Assembly (NCBI GenBank): GCA_022826195.1
Contig: JAJDVI010000066.1
Span: 97,577 to 161,576, forward strand
Direction: 5' to 3'
Length of the DNA: 64,000 nucleotides
DNA from: Acidobacteriota bacterium
GTDB taxonomy: Bacteria > Acidobacteriota > Vicinamibacteria > Marinacidobacterales > Marinacidobacteraceae
Of the stretch, positions 1 through 9,383 are shown in pieces. Numbering within the stretch: the first letter of the stretch is position 1; each line of letters begins with the position of its first letter. The translations under genes were made by a program, and so were the position numbers. The notes below the pieces were generated by a model. The model ran no database searches. It had not been told where the DNA came from and saw only the letters and a list, made by a program, of their open reading frames with translations.

Positions 1-339
1 GTCTCCCGGAACATCACCCGGTTCCTCGTCATGGCCCGGGAGCCGGTCAGGGTTCCCCGCGACGTCGATGCGATCACCACGTTCGTGTTCCAGGTGCGAA
101 ATCTCCCGGGCGCGCTCTACAAGGCGCTCGGCGGGTTCGCGACCAATGGAGTGAACATGCAGAAGCTCGAAAGCTACATGCTGGACGGCTCGTTCACCTC
201 GACGCAGTTCTACTGTGACGTGGCCGGTCATCCCGAGGACTCGGGGGTGGCGAAGGCGCTCGAAGAACTCCGATTCTTCTCCCGGTCGGTCAGGATTCTG
301 GGCGTCTATCCGGCGGATCCGATACGGGACCGCCACTGA
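1..339 (+). CDS. pheA: Prephenate dehydratase, C-terminal fragment (ACT domain)
   Basis: This is the 3' part (112 codons) of a gene that begins before the window. Frame 1 is open from the first base, and its first residues (VSRNITRFLV) match the end of the prephenate dehydratase catalytic domain. The rest is an ACT domain with the phenylalanine-binding GAL stretch (NLPGALYKALGGFATNGVNM) and the KLESY element. The enzyme converts prephenate to phenylpyruvate in the cytoplasm for phenylalanine synthesis. In this family the ACT domain mediates feedback inhibition by phenylalanine. The catalytic part lies outside the window, so a fusion with chorismate mutase cannot be excluded, although monofunctional enzymes end in the same way. 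Confidence 0.9.
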   Translation, partial: VSRNITRFLVMAREPVRVPRDVDAITTFVFQVRNLPGALYKALGGFATNGVNMQKLESYMLDGSFTSTQFYCDVAGHPEDSGVAKALEELRFFSRSVRILGVYPADPIRDRH

Positions 340-519
340 CCGGTCCGGCGCCGCCCGGCCGGCGCGAGCTCCGCAAGTGTCAGCGGTGTTATCGGTCCGA
401 GAACGGCGTCACCAACTCGAAATCGGAATTCACGGATTCTTCATGTTTTGTTCCCTGATGTTCATTGGATCGTGACCAGCACATCAAGAATCGTTCAAAC
501 AGACGTAACTCCCGAGAAA

Positions 520-525
520 CAGAAT
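520..525 (+). promoter_or_regulatory. Candidate -10 hexamer CAGAAT, leaderless start at 534
   Basis: CAGAAT lies 8 nt before the ATG at 534. This fits the hexamer-to-start spacing seen at many genes here and favours the start at 534 over the longer frame from 465. No clear -35 box is visible. Confidence 0.35.
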
Positions 526-533
526 CTCATCCC

Positions 534-1769
534 ATGCTGGGCTCGGATTCCCGGGGCGGCCGCGGTTGCGCTCGCGGCCAGAGATCGCCCCTTTGTCTGG
601 CGCTGCGAAACGGACCGCTCTTCCGCACGCTCTGCTTCGTCCTGACAGCCTGGGCCATGGCCGGCACGGCCGTTGCCGGGGGGGCGTCTTCCGGATGGGC
701 CGCCCAGGAAGAAACCGTGCAGGCGAAGCTGGCTGCGGAGACGGCGGCCGCGACGCCACTCACCGGTGAGGCGCAGCTCGCCGCGGAGAAACGCGGCAGC
801 GAAGAGGGCGCTGCCGTCGCCGAAGAGCCGGCGGCCGACGAAAGGGCGTCCGCTGACGACTCCTCGGGAACGGCGCAGAGTGGGACGGGAGCGTCCCCCT
901 TCGTCGACATGAATGTCCGGTTCCGCGGCCGGGTGCTCGACGAGGCCGGAGATCTCGGAGATCCTTCGATCAGCAGTTTCTCCCTCTGGAGCAAGACGAA
1001 GATCGGGAACCGGATCGTCACCAACGTCACGTATGACCTCGGCAAGACCCGGATGCACGACTTCTGGGCGCAGTTCGACGTGGGCGGCGGGTTTCAGATC
1101 CGGGCGGGCCGCAGCTCGCTCGCCTGGTTCGGTGAGTTCACCGAGTCGTCGCACTCCCGCCAGACGATCCAGGCGGCCGTCGGCACCAAGCTGACCCGGT
1201 CACGGGAAAGCGGGGTCTTCATGTTCTATGACCGCGGGGCCTACAACGCGCGCCTCCACGTGGTGCAGGGCAGCGGCTACGAGGCGGAAGACAACTCGCA
1301 CAAGGACGTGCTGGGGAGCGTCGGCCGCACGTTCGATGTCGCGGGAGCGGCCGTGCTCCTCGACGTCGGCCACTACGAGGGGCGGGACGGCCCCGACGAC
1401 GCCCTCGTTCCGCGGCGTCAGACCGGCTTCTACCTGGAGGGCGAACTCGACGGCAGCCGCGACTTTCGGGGCGCGGCCTTCCGCCGGGAGCAGTTCGGAC
1501 GGGAACACTTCGGCGGGTTCGCCCGAATTCGCCAGCGGTTCCCCCAGGGCATCTGGGCCCACGGGGAAATCGGAATGGAAACGAACCACGGTCCGCTGGA
1601 GGCCCCCGGCCATTCCAGCTACCTCACCGCCGGCACCCGGTACGAACTCCCGTGGAACATGACGCACCTGTCCGCCGACTACCGGTTCCGTTTCGGCGCG
1701 GTTCAGGACCACGAGCTGCTGCTTCTTTTCCAGTGGCTCTTCGACTTCCAGAACCCCCGGCGTAACTGA
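534..1769 (+). CDS. Exported outer-membrane beta-barrel candidate
   Basis: A 411-residue protein of unrecognised family. A hydrophobic signal segment at about residues 33-48 is followed by small residues (SGWAAQEE) that suit signal peptidase cleavage. Residues 60-125 are rich in Ala, Glu and Ser and low in complexity. From about residue 128 to the end the sequence alternates polar and hydrophobic residues, with many Arg, Phe, Tyr and Gly (for example VDMNVRFRGRV and LSADYRFRF), as expected for amphipathic strands. The protein ends in a strand-like FQWLFDFQNP segment. A beta-barrel is therefore likely, but a transport function is not shown. An in-frame ATG at 465 gives a longer N-terminus. I prefer 534 because a -10-like CAGAAT precedes it and the extra residues are charged and upstream of the signal peptide. 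Confidence 0.6.
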   Translation: MLGSDSRGGRGCARGQRSPLCLALRNGPLFRTLCFVLTAWAMAGTAVAGGASSGWAAQEETVQAKLAAETAAATPLTGEAQLAAEKRGSEEGAAVAEEPAADERASADDSSGTAQSGTGASPFVDMNVRFRGRVLDEAGDLGDPSISSFSLWSKTKIGNRIVTNVTYDLGKTRMHDFWAQFDVGGGFQIRAGRSSLAWFGEFTESSHSRQTIQAAVGTKLTRSRESGVFMFYDRGAYNARLHVVQGSGYEAEDNSHKDVLGSVGRTFDVAGAAVLLDVGHYEGRDGPDDALVPRRQTGFYLEGELDGSRDFRGAAFRREQFGREHFGGFARIRQRFPQGIWAHGEIGMETNHGPLEAPGHSSYLTAGTRYELPWNMTHLSADYRFRFGAVQDHELLLLFQWLFDFQNPRRN

Positions 1770-1994
1770 GGCGCGCCGGGCCTCCGGCCAGCTTCGTCGT
1801 CCGCAGGCAAAGACGAACAGGTACTCCGCGGACCCGGGTAGAAGGCGTCCGTCCGAGCGCGCCGACGCGCACGCCGGCACTGCCGGCGTTCACACTCGGT
1901 TCAACGCCGGTTCATTCCCCGTTGCGGGATTTTGCGGTGGAGTTTTTGCGCGCTTCAAGCCGGGGCAACAAGGGGTCCCGACAATCCCGCCTCG

Positions 1995-4814
1995 ATGTCA
2001 GAGCCGCATTCCTGTACCTGGGACGGCGTTCGCCGTCCTGCCTCACTGAAGCGTCTATCCGGCACCGACCGGCATCGCCGGTACCTCCAGCCGGCGCTCC
2101 TGGGCCTTCTGCTCGGGATGCTGCTCGTACCCGGCGCCGCCGCGCAGGACGACACCGGCCAGGTGGCGGGCGTGGTCCGCGACAGCTTCAACGCCATGAC
2201 GCTGCCCGGCGCCCCGGTCACGGTGGTGGCCACGAACGAGGTCGTCTATTCGGAACTCGACGGCGCGTTTACGCTGTCCCTCCCCGCCGGCTCCCAGGAG
2301 ATCCGGGTCAGTTTCTCAGGATACGAAGAAGTCGTCGTGCCGGTGGAAGTTCAGGCCGGCGCCACCACCCGCGTGGACGTCGCGCTCACCATGGAGCGCT
2401 TCGCGGAAGAGGTGGTGGTGACCGGAGAGGCGATCGAGCCCGAACTCTTCACCGCCGAAGCCCAACTGGTGGAACGCCAGAAGTCGGCGACCATCACCGA
2501 CAACCTCGCCTCCGAGGAGATGAAGGAGAACGCGGACTCGAACGCCGCCTCCGCCATGAAGCGGGTGACCGGGCTCACCGTGGTGGACAACCAGTACGTG
2601 TTCGTGCGCGGGCTGGGCGAGCGCTATTCGAACACCACGCTGAACGGGGCGGTGCTGCCCACCACCGAGCCGGACAAGCGGGTGGTGCCCCTGGATCTGT
2701 TCCCGACCGGGCTCATCGAGAGCGTCTCGGTGGTGAAGTCCTACCTCCCCGACAAGCCGGCGGACTTTTCGGGCGGCCTGGTGGAGATCGATCCACTCTC
2801 GTTCCCGACGGAGCCGGTGATGAACTTCTCCATGTCGCAGGGCTACAACACGCGGACGACCTTTGAGGACGGCCTGATCTATCCCGGGGGCGGACGGGAT
2901 TGGCTGGGATTCGATGACGGCACCCGGAGCCTCCCCTCGGCGATCCCGGATTCCAAGGTCGTCAGAACCAGCCGGTTCACCTCGGCCGGTTTCACCCCGG
3001 CCGAACTCGAGACCATGGGCGAGTCGTTCTCGAACGTCTGGACTCCCGAAGACGGGCAGATCGGCCAGAGCCAGTCCTACAGCTTCGTGGCCGGCAACAG
3101 TTGGGACCGGCTCGGGGCGATCTTCAGCGCGACCTGGTCGCAGGACCATCAGAACCAGAGCGAGGACCGGACGTTCTTCGCGGTGTCCCAGGGCGATCTG
3201 GAGGTCCAGAACGATTACGACTTCGATCTCACCACCTCGAAGACCTCGACCGGGCTCGTGGGGAACCTGGCCTACAAGTTCACGGGGAATCACCGCGTCG
3301 CCCTCGAGAACTTCTACACGCACAGTTCGAAGAACGAAGCCCGGATCTTCCAGGGCTACAACAACGACGTCGGCGAGGAGATCCGGAACACCCGGCTCTT
3401 CTGGGTGGAGGAGAGCATCTTCTCGTCGCGGCTTTCGGGTGAGCACCTCTTCGTTTCCCTGGGCTCCGGCAAGCTGGAGTGGAACGCGAACCTCTCCCGG
3501 GCGACGCGGGACGAACCGGACCTCCGGGAGACGCTCTACGAGTACAGCCCTTCCGTGAGCGCGTTCGTCCTCGCCGACGAGTCGCAGAGCGGGTTCCGCA
3601 TGTTCAACGAACTCGACGACGAGGTCGTCGACCTGGGCCTCGACTGGAGTTCCTTCTTCACCCAGTGGAGCGATCTCCCGGCGATGGTCAAAATCGGTCC
3701 GCAGGTCACGGTCCGGGAGCGGGACTTCAATTCCCGCCGCTTCCGGATGACGCCGCGGGGCAGACCGGCGAACCTCACGCTGGCGCCGGAGCAGATCTTC
3801 ACTTCCGAGAACATCGGGACGTCCTACGAGTTGCGCGAAGAGACGCGCCCGACCGACACCTACGCGGCGGAACAGACGGTATCGGCGCTCTACGGACTGC
3901 TGGACCTGCCGATCAGCCGCAACCTCCGGTTCATCGGAGGCGCGCGGGTGGAACGCTCCGAACAGGTTGTGGACACCTTCGACCCCTTCTCGACGGCGGG
4001 CGAGACCATCACGGCGGCGCTCAACAACACCGACGTGCTCCCCGGCTTCAACATGGTGTACGCCCTTTCCGAGCGCACGAACCTCCGGGGCGGCTACAGC
4101 CACACCGTGAACCGTCCCGAGTTCCGGGAACTGGCGCCATTCGAGTTCACCGACGTGGTGGGCGGCCGCGCGGTGGTCGGCAACCCGGACCTCGAACGCG
4201 CCCTCATCAAGAACGTGGACCTGCGGGTCGAGACCTTCACGGGCGCCGGCGAGGTGCTCGCCATCAGCGGCTTCTACAAGGACTTCACGAACCCCATCGA
4301 ACGGATCGTCCAGCCCACCGCCCAGCTCAGGACGTCCTACGCGAACGCCCTTGGCGCCCGTAACACCGGGGTCGAAATCGAGGGCCGGCGCCGGCTCGGC
4401 CGGTTCATGGGCTCGGCGAACTACACCTTCGTCAATTCGGAAATCGAACTCGAGGCGGTCGCCGGTCAGGTCCAGACCAGCCTCGACCGTCCCCTGGCGG
4501 GGCAGTCCGCCCACGTCTTCAACGCCAGCGTGGAAATGGACATCCCCGAGATCGCGGGCAGTGTCCGGGTCCTCTACAACTTTTTCGGAGACCGGATCGT
4601 GGACGTGGGATCGCTGGGCATGCCCGACATCTACGAGTCGGGGCGTGGCGTTCTGGACGCCGTCTTCCAGAAGCGATTCGCCGCCTGGAGTCTCCGCGCC
4701 GCCTTCGACAACGTCCTCGATTCGGAGCACGAGTTCACCCAGGGGGGCCGGGTACAGCGGGTCTTCAGCCTGGGGCGCTCGTTCTCGCTGAGCGTTTCCT
4801 ACGCGGTCCACTGA
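1995..4814 (+). CDS. TonB-dependent outer-membrane receptor
   Basis: A 939-residue outer-membrane receptor. The order is a signal peptide (about 31-50, ending PGAAAQ), a carboxypeptidase-regulatory-like beta-sandwich (about 55-130, with GVVRDSFN, SELDGAFTLSLPAG and SFSGYEEV), a plug domain (about 165-290, with DNQYVFVRGLGERYSNTTLNG) and a long beta-barrel to the end. Such receptors import bulky substrates with energy from TonB-ExbB-ExbD; the substrate cannot be read from the sequence. The beta-helix lipoprotein starting 98 bp downstream on the same strand is probably a surface partner. The frame opens at 1932, but ATG 1995 is preferred because GACAAT precedes it by 9 nt and the signal peptide follows. 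Confidence 0.93.
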   Translation: MSEPHSCTWDGVRRPASLKRLSGTDRHRRYLQPALLGLLLGMLLVPGAAAQDDTGQVAGVVRDSFNAMTLPGAPVTVVATNEVVYSELDGAFTLSLPAGSQEIRVSFSGYEEVVVPVEVQAGATTRVDVALTMERFAEEVVVTGEAIEPELFTAEAQLVERQKSATITDNLASEEMKENADSNAASAMKRVTGLTVVDNQYVFVRGLGERYSNTTLNGAVLPTTEPDKRVVPLDLFPTGLIESVSVVKSYLPDKPADFSGGLVEIDPLSFPTEPVMNFSMSQGYNTRTTFEDGLIYPGGGRDWLGFDDGTRSLPSAIPDSKVVRTSRFTSAGFTPAELETMGESFSNVWTPEDGQIGQSQSYSFVAGNSWDRLGAIFSATWSQDHQNQSEDRTFFAVSQGDLEVQNDYDFDLTTSKTSTGLVGNLAYKFTGNHRVALENFYTHSSKNEARIFQGYNNDVGEEIRNTRLFWVEESIFSSRLSGEHLFVSLGSGKLEWNANLSRATRDEPDLRETLYEYSPSVSAFVLADESQSGFRMFNELDDEVVDLGLDWSSFFTQWSDLPAMVKIGPQVTVRERDFNSRRFRMTPRGRPANLTLAPEQIFTSENIGTSYELREETRPTDTYAAEQTVSALYGLLDLPISRNLRFIGGARVERSEQVVDTFDPFSTAGETITAALNNTDVLPGFNMVYALSERTNLRGGYSHTVNRPEFRELAPFEFTDVVGGRAVVGNPDLERALIKNVDLRVETFTGAGEVLAISGFYKDFTNPIERIVQPTAQLRTSYANALGARNTGVEIEGRRRLGRFMGSANYTFVNSEIELEAVAGQVQTSLDRPLAGQSAHVFNASVEMDIPEIAGSVRVLYNFFGDRIVDVGSLGMPDIYESGRGVLDAVFQKRFAAWSLRAAFDNVLDSEHEFTQGGRVQRVFSLGRSFSLSVSYAVH

Positions 4815-4902
4815 CCGCGTCCAAGTCAGAAAAACACGTTCCAGTTCGGCAGGAAGGACACCGCCGGAGCCTGGGCAAGCACGCGCAAGCACAACGGAAG
4901 GA

Positions 4903-4909
4903 GGCTTCC
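4903..4909 (+). promoter_or_regulatory. Strong Shine-Dalgarno of the beta-helix lipoprotein
   Basis: A GGAAGGAGG stretch lies a few bases upstream of the ATG at 4913. It stands out because many other genes in this window have no visible Shine-Dalgarno. Confidence 0.6.
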
Positions 4910-4912
4910 CTC

Positions 4913-6277
4913 ATGCGCAGACAACTCGCTTTCCTTGCCGTCCTCCTGGCGGCGTCCCTGCTCGGCCTCGCCGCCTGCGACGACGGCGGATCCGGCACCA
5001 CCCCGGCGCCCGCCCCGGCGCCCGCTCCGGCTCCGGCGCCATCGCCTGAGCCAGAGGCGCCGCCGGCCACCATGGAGGTGGAAGGCGAGATCACCGAGGA
5101 CGCCACCTGGATGGCGGCCACCGAGGTCATCCTCAAGGGCGCGGTCTTCGTGCAGGAGGGCGTGACCCTGACGATCGAGGCGGGCACCCAGATCTACGGG
5201 GACAGCGCCACGAACGGCACCCTGATCGTGGAGCGCGGCGGCACGCTGATGGCCATGGGTACCGCCGACGCGCCCATCGTGATGACGAGCGACCAGCCCG
5301 AGGGTGAGCGGGCCCGCGGAGACTGGGGGGGCCTCATCATCAACGGCAACGCCCCGCTGAACATTCCCGGCGGCGAAGGTGAAGGCGAGGGAGACACCGG
5401 CGCCTACGGCGGCGACAACCCCGCCGACAGCAGCGGCGTCCTGAATTACGTCCGCGTCGAGTTCGCCGGAACCGAGTTCAGCCCGGACAACGAGTTGAAC
5501 GGCATCGCCTTCCAGGGCGTCGGCAACGGCACCGAGGTGGACTACGTCCAGGTGCACTTCAACAAGGACGACGGCGTGGAGTTCTTCGGCGGCACCGTGG
5601 ACGCGAAGCACCTCATCTGCACGGGCATCGCCGACGACAGCTTCGACTGGACCGACGGGTGGACCGGCCGCGGCCAGTTCTGGATCGCCCAGCAGCGCGG
5701 CGACGACGCCGACCAGGGGATCGAAGCCGACAACAACGGCGAGAACAACGACCTCACCCCGCGGTCCAGCCCGACGCTCTACAACCTCACCCTGATCGGC
5801 GACCCCGACACCGAGCAGGGGGACGAGAGCGACATCGGCATCCTCCTGCGGGAGGGCACCTCGGCCGAGATCGCGAACTCCATCGTGATCGGCTTCAAGG
5901 AGACCGGACTGGACATCGACAACGCCGCCACCTACGCCCTGGCCCAGGACGGAACGCTGGTCGTGAGGAACTCGATCTTCTACAACAACCTCGAAAGCAA
6001 CTTCGACGACGACTCCGGAGAGGATCCGGCGCCCGCCTTCTCCACGCGGGACTTCGCGGCGGCCTCCACGCTGCTCGTCGAAGTGGACCCCATGCTCGCG
6101 GATCCATACAACCACGAGGCGCTCGACTGCCGCCCCATGGCCGGATCCCCGGCGCTCATCAGCGCGGGCGCGGCCGTCCCGCCGGCGGACGGGTTCTTCG
6201 ACCCGGTCACCTATGCGGGCGCCTGCGGGCCGGACGACGACTGGTTCCTGGGCTGGACTACCTTCGCCCAGAACTGA
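4913..6277 (+). CDS. Beta-helix repeat lipoprotein, partner of TonB receptor
   Basis: A 454-residue lipoprotein. The N-terminus MRRQLAFLAVLLAASLLGLAAC has a classical lipobox (LAAC), so Cys22 should be lipidated. A Pro-Ala linker (about residues 32-45, a tandem GCN-CCN repeat in the DNA) follows. The remainder is rich in Gly, Asn and Asp and resembles a right-handed parallel beta-helix. Examples are VEGEITEDATW, EAGTQIYGDSATNGTLIVERGGTLMA and repeated NGIAFQGVGN-like turns. Proteins of this type are often encoded beside TonB receptors in marine and soil bacteria, where a surface-binding role is presumed; here that is an inference from position. A strong Shine-Dalgarno precedes the start. Confidence 0.7.
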   Translation: MRRQLAFLAVLLAASLLGLAACDDGGSGTTPAPAPAPAPAPAPSPEPEAPPATMEVEGEITEDATWMAATEVILKGAVFVQEGVTLTIEAGTQIYGDSATNGTLIVERGGTLMAMGTADAPIVMTSDQPEGERARGDWGGLIINGNAPLNIPGGEGEGEGDTGAYGGDNPADSSGVLNYVRVEFAGTEFSPDNELNGIAFQGVGNGTEVDYVQVHFNKDDGVEFFGGTVDAKHLICTGIADDSFDWTDGWTGRGQFWIAQQRGDDADQGIEADNNGENNDLTPRSSPTLYNLTLIGDPDTEQGDESDIGILLREGTSAEIANSIVIGFKETGLDIDNAATYALAQDGTLVVRNSIFYNNLESNFDDDSGEDPAPAFSTRDFAAASTLLVEVDPMLADPYNHEALDCRPMAGSPALISAGAAVPPADGFFDPVTYAGACGPDDDWFLGWTTFAQN

Positions 6278-6290
6278 CGCTCTGCGCACC

Positions 6291-6896
6291 ATGAACAAGG
6301 AGCCGCGGCGCTTGTGGTGCGGCTCCGTGTTCCCGGGAGTGGCGGCGGTCCTGGTGGCGGCCGTCCTCTTCGTTTTCGGCGGTGGACGCGGCGATGCGCC
6401 TCCGTCGGAAAAGCTTGCCGCTGTTTCGGAAGCCCCTTCCGCCGCCACCTCCCCTGTGACCCCGTCGGTCGATGGCATCCTCTTCGATTCGCCGGAAGAA
6501 GCGGCTCGCCAGGCGCTGGAGCTCCTAGCCGCGGGCGACGCCGAGAGCCTGTCGCGGCTCGCCCTCAGCGAGACCGACTTCCGGGAGGCCGTCTATCCCC
6601 GGCTGCCGGCCAGCCGTCCGGAGCGGAACACCTCGGCCGAGTTCCTCTGGGGAATGCTCCACCAGCGAAGCCGGCACGCCCTGGCCTTCACCCTGGACCG
6701 CCATCGGGGGCAGCGTTACGAGTTGATCGCGGTGGACTTCGTGGGCGAGACCACCGACTACGGCCCGTTCCAGGTGCACCGGGAGACGGTGCTCACCGTA
6801 AGCGCGCCTGACGGCGAGCGTGGCACGCTGCGGATCTTCGGCTCGATGCTCGAGCAGGAAGGCCGCTACAAGATCTTCAGCTTCGTCACCGACTGA
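6291..6896 (+). CDS. Membrane-anchored protein of unknown function
   Basis: A 201-residue protein with one N-terminal hydrophobic segment (GVAAVLVAAVLFVFGGG, about residues 12-28) and a globular remainder without recognised motifs. It starts 13 bp after the lipoprotein stop on the same strand, so co-transcription with the receptor/lipoprotein pair is likely. The exported part contains DGILFDSPEEAARQALELLAAGDAESL, an Ala-rich helical stretch like the start of SnoaL/DUF4878-type domains, but the family assignment is uncertain. The frame opens at 6213, inside the lipoprotein gene; ATG 6291 is preferred because the hydrophobic anchor follows directly. Confidence 0.6.
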   Translation: MNKEPRRLWCGSVFPGVAAVLVAAVLFVFGGGRGDAPPSEKLAAVSEAPSAATSPVTPSVDGILFDSPEEAARQALELLAAGDAESLSRLALSETDFREAVYPRLPASRPERNTSAEFLWGMLHQRSRHALAFTLDRHRGQRYELIAVDFVGETTDYGPFQVHRETVLTVSAPDGERGTLRIFGSMLEQEGRYKIFSFVTD

Positions 6897-6922
6897 TCCG
6901 TCGGGCGGCCTGTCGGGTTCCC

Positions 6923-8434
6923 CTACGGTTCGTCCACCCGGAGCTCGAGTCCGATCGCGGCGAGTTCGGTGGCCTCCTGGACGACTCCGGCGCGGGTCAG
7001 GGGGTGGCGGTCGAGCCAGCCGGGCGGGAAGGAGAGTTCGAGCCGGCCGTCCTCGGCGGCCGCCTCGATCAGGGGCAGCGGCTCCCGGCTCCGCCGGCGG
7101 CAGAGGAGCACCGCGATACGCAGGATGGCGGCCAGCCGCCCCGTGGTCACCGCATCCGCCGCCGTCATCTCGTCGAAGCGCCCGTAGCGGAGCTTCTGGC
7201 GGTGGGTCTCGATGAGCGCCGCCAGCAGTTCCTGGTCGTCCCGGGAAAACCCCGGCATTTCCGAATTCCTCACGATGTAGGCGCCGTGGCGGTGGTACCC
7301 GCTGAACGAGACCGAGAGGCCCACCTCGTGGAGGTCGGCCGCCCAGCGCAGGAAGCGTTCGTGCGACTCGTGCCCGAGCCCCCACGACTCGCGTAGCTGC
7401 CGGAGTCCGACCAGCGCGGTGGCCTTCACCCGCTCGGCCTGTTCGCGGTCCACGCGGTACTGGCTCACGAGGTTCCGGATCGTGGCTTCCCGGACGTCCT
7501 CCCGCCGCCGCCGGCCGATCAGGTCGAAGAGGACCCCTTCGCGGAGCGCCCCGTCGGCGGGTTCGATCCTCCGGACGTCGAGGGCCTTCATGGCCGCCCG
7601 GAGGATGGCCACGCCGCCGGGAAAATCCCAGGCGCGGTCGGCCGGAAAGCCGGGGATGGCGTCCGGTCCCTCGGCGAGGGCCTCGACGTGGGCGGCGCGG
7701 ATCATCCGGCTGCGAAGGCCCTTCAACCCCGGCCGGGTGAGACCGCCGTTCGCCCGCAGAAGTTCTGCGGCGGCCAGCACCGTTCCCGAGGAACCGAAGG
7801 CGCTCGACCAGCCGAGCTCCAGGAATCTCTCCTCCACCGTCTCGAGTTCGCGGCGGACCTCGGTCTCCGCGGCCGTGAAAGCCTGTTTCGTGATGACGCC
7901 GCCCGGAAAGAAACGCCGCGTAAAGGAAACGCATCCCATGTAGAGGCTGGCGGCGCGCAGCGGCTCGTGGTGCTGCCCGATCACGAGTTCGGTACTTCCG
8001 CCGCCGATGTCCACGACCAGCCGGCGGCCGTCCTCGTCCGGGAGCAGATGGCTGACCCCGAGGTAGATGAGCCGGGCTTCTTCCGCGCCCGAGATGACCT
8101 CGACGCGGCGACCGAGCGCCTTGGCGGCCTTGCCGAGCAGGGCTTTCCGATTCTTCACCTGCCGGAAGGCGTTCGTTCCCACGGCGCGCGCCTGGCCGGG
8201 GGGGATGTCCCGGATGCGTTCCCCGATCCGCGCCAGCGCGGCCTCCGCCCGCTCCCAGGTGGCCGGTTCGATGGCCTTGTCCCGGATCCCGGCGGCAAGG
8301 CGCACCGGCTCCTTCACCCGGTCCACGACCTCGGTGTTCTCGCCGTGGACCCGGGCCACGGTGAGGTGGAAGCTGCGGGACCCGAGGTCCACCGCGGCGA
8401 ACAGGCCCATCGGGAGGTTTCGCCTGGCGGTCAT
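6923..8434 (-). CDS. Ppx/GppA family phosphatase
   Basis: A 503-residue protein with the two-domain ASKHA fold of exopolyphosphatase/guanosine pentaphosphatase. The N-terminal phosphate-binding motif AVDLGSRSFHL and the VDIGGGSTELVIG motif are intact. A C-terminal HD-like region follows (RWAADLHEVGLSVSFSGYHRHGAYIV). Enzymes of this family release phosphate from polyphosphate or hydrolyse pppGpp; the sequence does not say which. ATG at 8434 and ATG at 8410 (MGLFAAVD) are both possible, and the second starts closer to the conserved domain. The gene is divergent from apaH. Confidence 0.88.
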   Translation of the reverse strand: MTARRNLPMGLFAAVDLGSRSFHLTVARVHGENTEVVDRVKEPVRLAAGIRDKAIEPATWERAEAALARIGERIRDIPPGQARAVGTNAFRQVKNRKALLGKAAKALGRRVEVISGAEEARLIYLGVSHLLPDEDGRRLVVDIGGGSTELVIGQHHEPLRAASLYMGCVSFTRRFFPGGVITKQAFTAAETEVRRELETVEERFLELGWSSAFGSSGTVLAAAELLRANGGLTRPGLKGLRSRMIRAAHVEALAEGPDAIPGFPADRAWDFPGGVAILRAAMKALDVRRIEPADGALREGVLFDLIGRRRREDVREATIRNLVSQYRVDREQAERVKATALVGLRQLRESWGLGHESHERFLRWAADLHEVGLSVSFSGYHRHGAYIVRNSEMPGFSRDDQELLAALIETHRQKLRYGRFDEMTAADAVTTGRLAAILRIAVLLCRRRSREPLPLIEAAAEDGRLELSFPPGWLDRHPLTRAGVVQEATELAAIGLELRVDEP

Positions 8435-8540
8435 GCCCGGAGACGGCGGCGGTCCCCGTCCGCGTCGTGCGGACGGACCTCGGGGCGCACGCTGGACCTT
8501 CCGGTGTTCATCGATTCAAGGTCCTTTCCGGGCGCCCCGT

Positions 8541-8546
8541 TAGCAT
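8541..8546 (+). promoter_or_regulatory. Candidate -10 hexamer of apaH (leaderless)
   Basis: TAGCAT ends 9 nt before the GTG start of apaH, and no Shine-Dalgarno lies between them. Confidence 0.45.
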
Positions 8547-8555
8547 CCCCGCGGC

Positions 8556-9383
8556 GTGGCAACCTGGGTCGTCGGCGATGTGCAGGGGTGTTTTAGCACG
8601 TTCCAGGCGCTCCTCGACCGCCTGGAATTCCGGCCGGGACGGGACCGCCTGTGGTTCGTCGGGGACCTCGTAAACCGGGGACCGGACTCGCTGGGCATGC
8701 TGCGCTGGGCGTACCGGCGCCGGGACTCGCTGGTGTGCGTGCTCGGAAACCACGAGCTGCACCTGCTGGCCCAGCACGAGGGGGTGATTCCGGCCCGCGG
8801 TCGCGACACGCTGGAACCGCTGCTCGCCGCTCCGGACGCCGCCGCGCTGTGCGACTGGGTGGCCGGGCTCCCGTTCGTCCATCGTGAGAACGGGTTCCTC
8901 CTGGTGCACGCCGGGGTTCCGTCCGGGTGGAATCTCCCGCAGATCGAGTCCGGGGGAAGGGCCGCAAACCGGGCGCTGGCGCAGGACCGCGTCCGCTTTC
9001 TTCGGGCGCTCTATTCGCTTCGTGGAGACCGTCCCGGGGACGCCGGAGAACTTCCCGGGAACGGCGCCGGCGAAGCGGTGCGTGCGGCCTCCGTGTTCAC
9101 CCGGATCCGCATCGTCAACGCGGAAGGGCGGCCCGCGTTCGACTTCGACGGCGTTCCCGAGACCATCCCCGCGGGTCACCGTCCGTGGTTCGAAGGTCTA
9201 TCGCTCCCCGAGGACCTGACCGTGCTCTTCGGCCACTGGGCGGCCCTGGGCCTCATGGTGTCCGACCGGGCGGTCTGCCTCGATTCGGGGTGCGTCTGGA
9301 ACGGCTGGCTGACCGCGCTCCGCCTGGAAGACGGCGCCTTCAGGATCCAGCCGGCGGCTGCCGGCGACGGTCAATCGCTGTAA
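8556..9383 (+). CDS. apaH: Symmetrical bis(5'-nucleosyl)-tetraphosphatase
   Basis: A 275-residue calcineurin-like phosphoesterase that starts with GTG. Metal-binding motifs are in order: GDVQG (residues 7-11), GDLVNRGPDS (about 37-46), GNHELH (about 68-73) and HAG near residue 117. Together with FGHWAALG these identify ApaH, which cleaves Ap4A to two ADP and so lowers alarmone levels. The length matches the family (about 270-280). The last 44 bases overlap the 3' end of the convergent gene on the other strand. Confidence 0.92.
   Translation: MATWVVGDVQGCFSTFQALLDRLEFRPGRDRLWFVGDLVNRGPDSLGMLRWAYRRRDSLVCVLGNHELHLLAQHEGVIPARGRDTLEPLLAAPDAAALCDWVAGLPFVHRENGFLLVHAGVPSGWNLPQIESGGRAANRALAQDRVRFLRALYSLRGDRPGDAGELPGNGAGEAVRAASVFTRIRIVNAEGRPAFDFDGVPETIPAGHRPWFEGLSLPEDLTVLFGHWAALGLMVSDRAVCLDSGCVWNGWLTALRLEDGAFRIQPAAAGDGQSL

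Noticed and set aside
2316-4892. Long minus-strand open frame opposite the TonB receptor
   Set aside because: It is a GC-driven shadow frame rich in Arg, Gly and Val without domains, opposite a clear gene.
4826-6478. Minus-strand open frame opposite the beta-helix lipoprotein
   Set aside because: Low-complexity Val/Gly/Arg composition and no motif; the plus frame is a clear lipoprotein.
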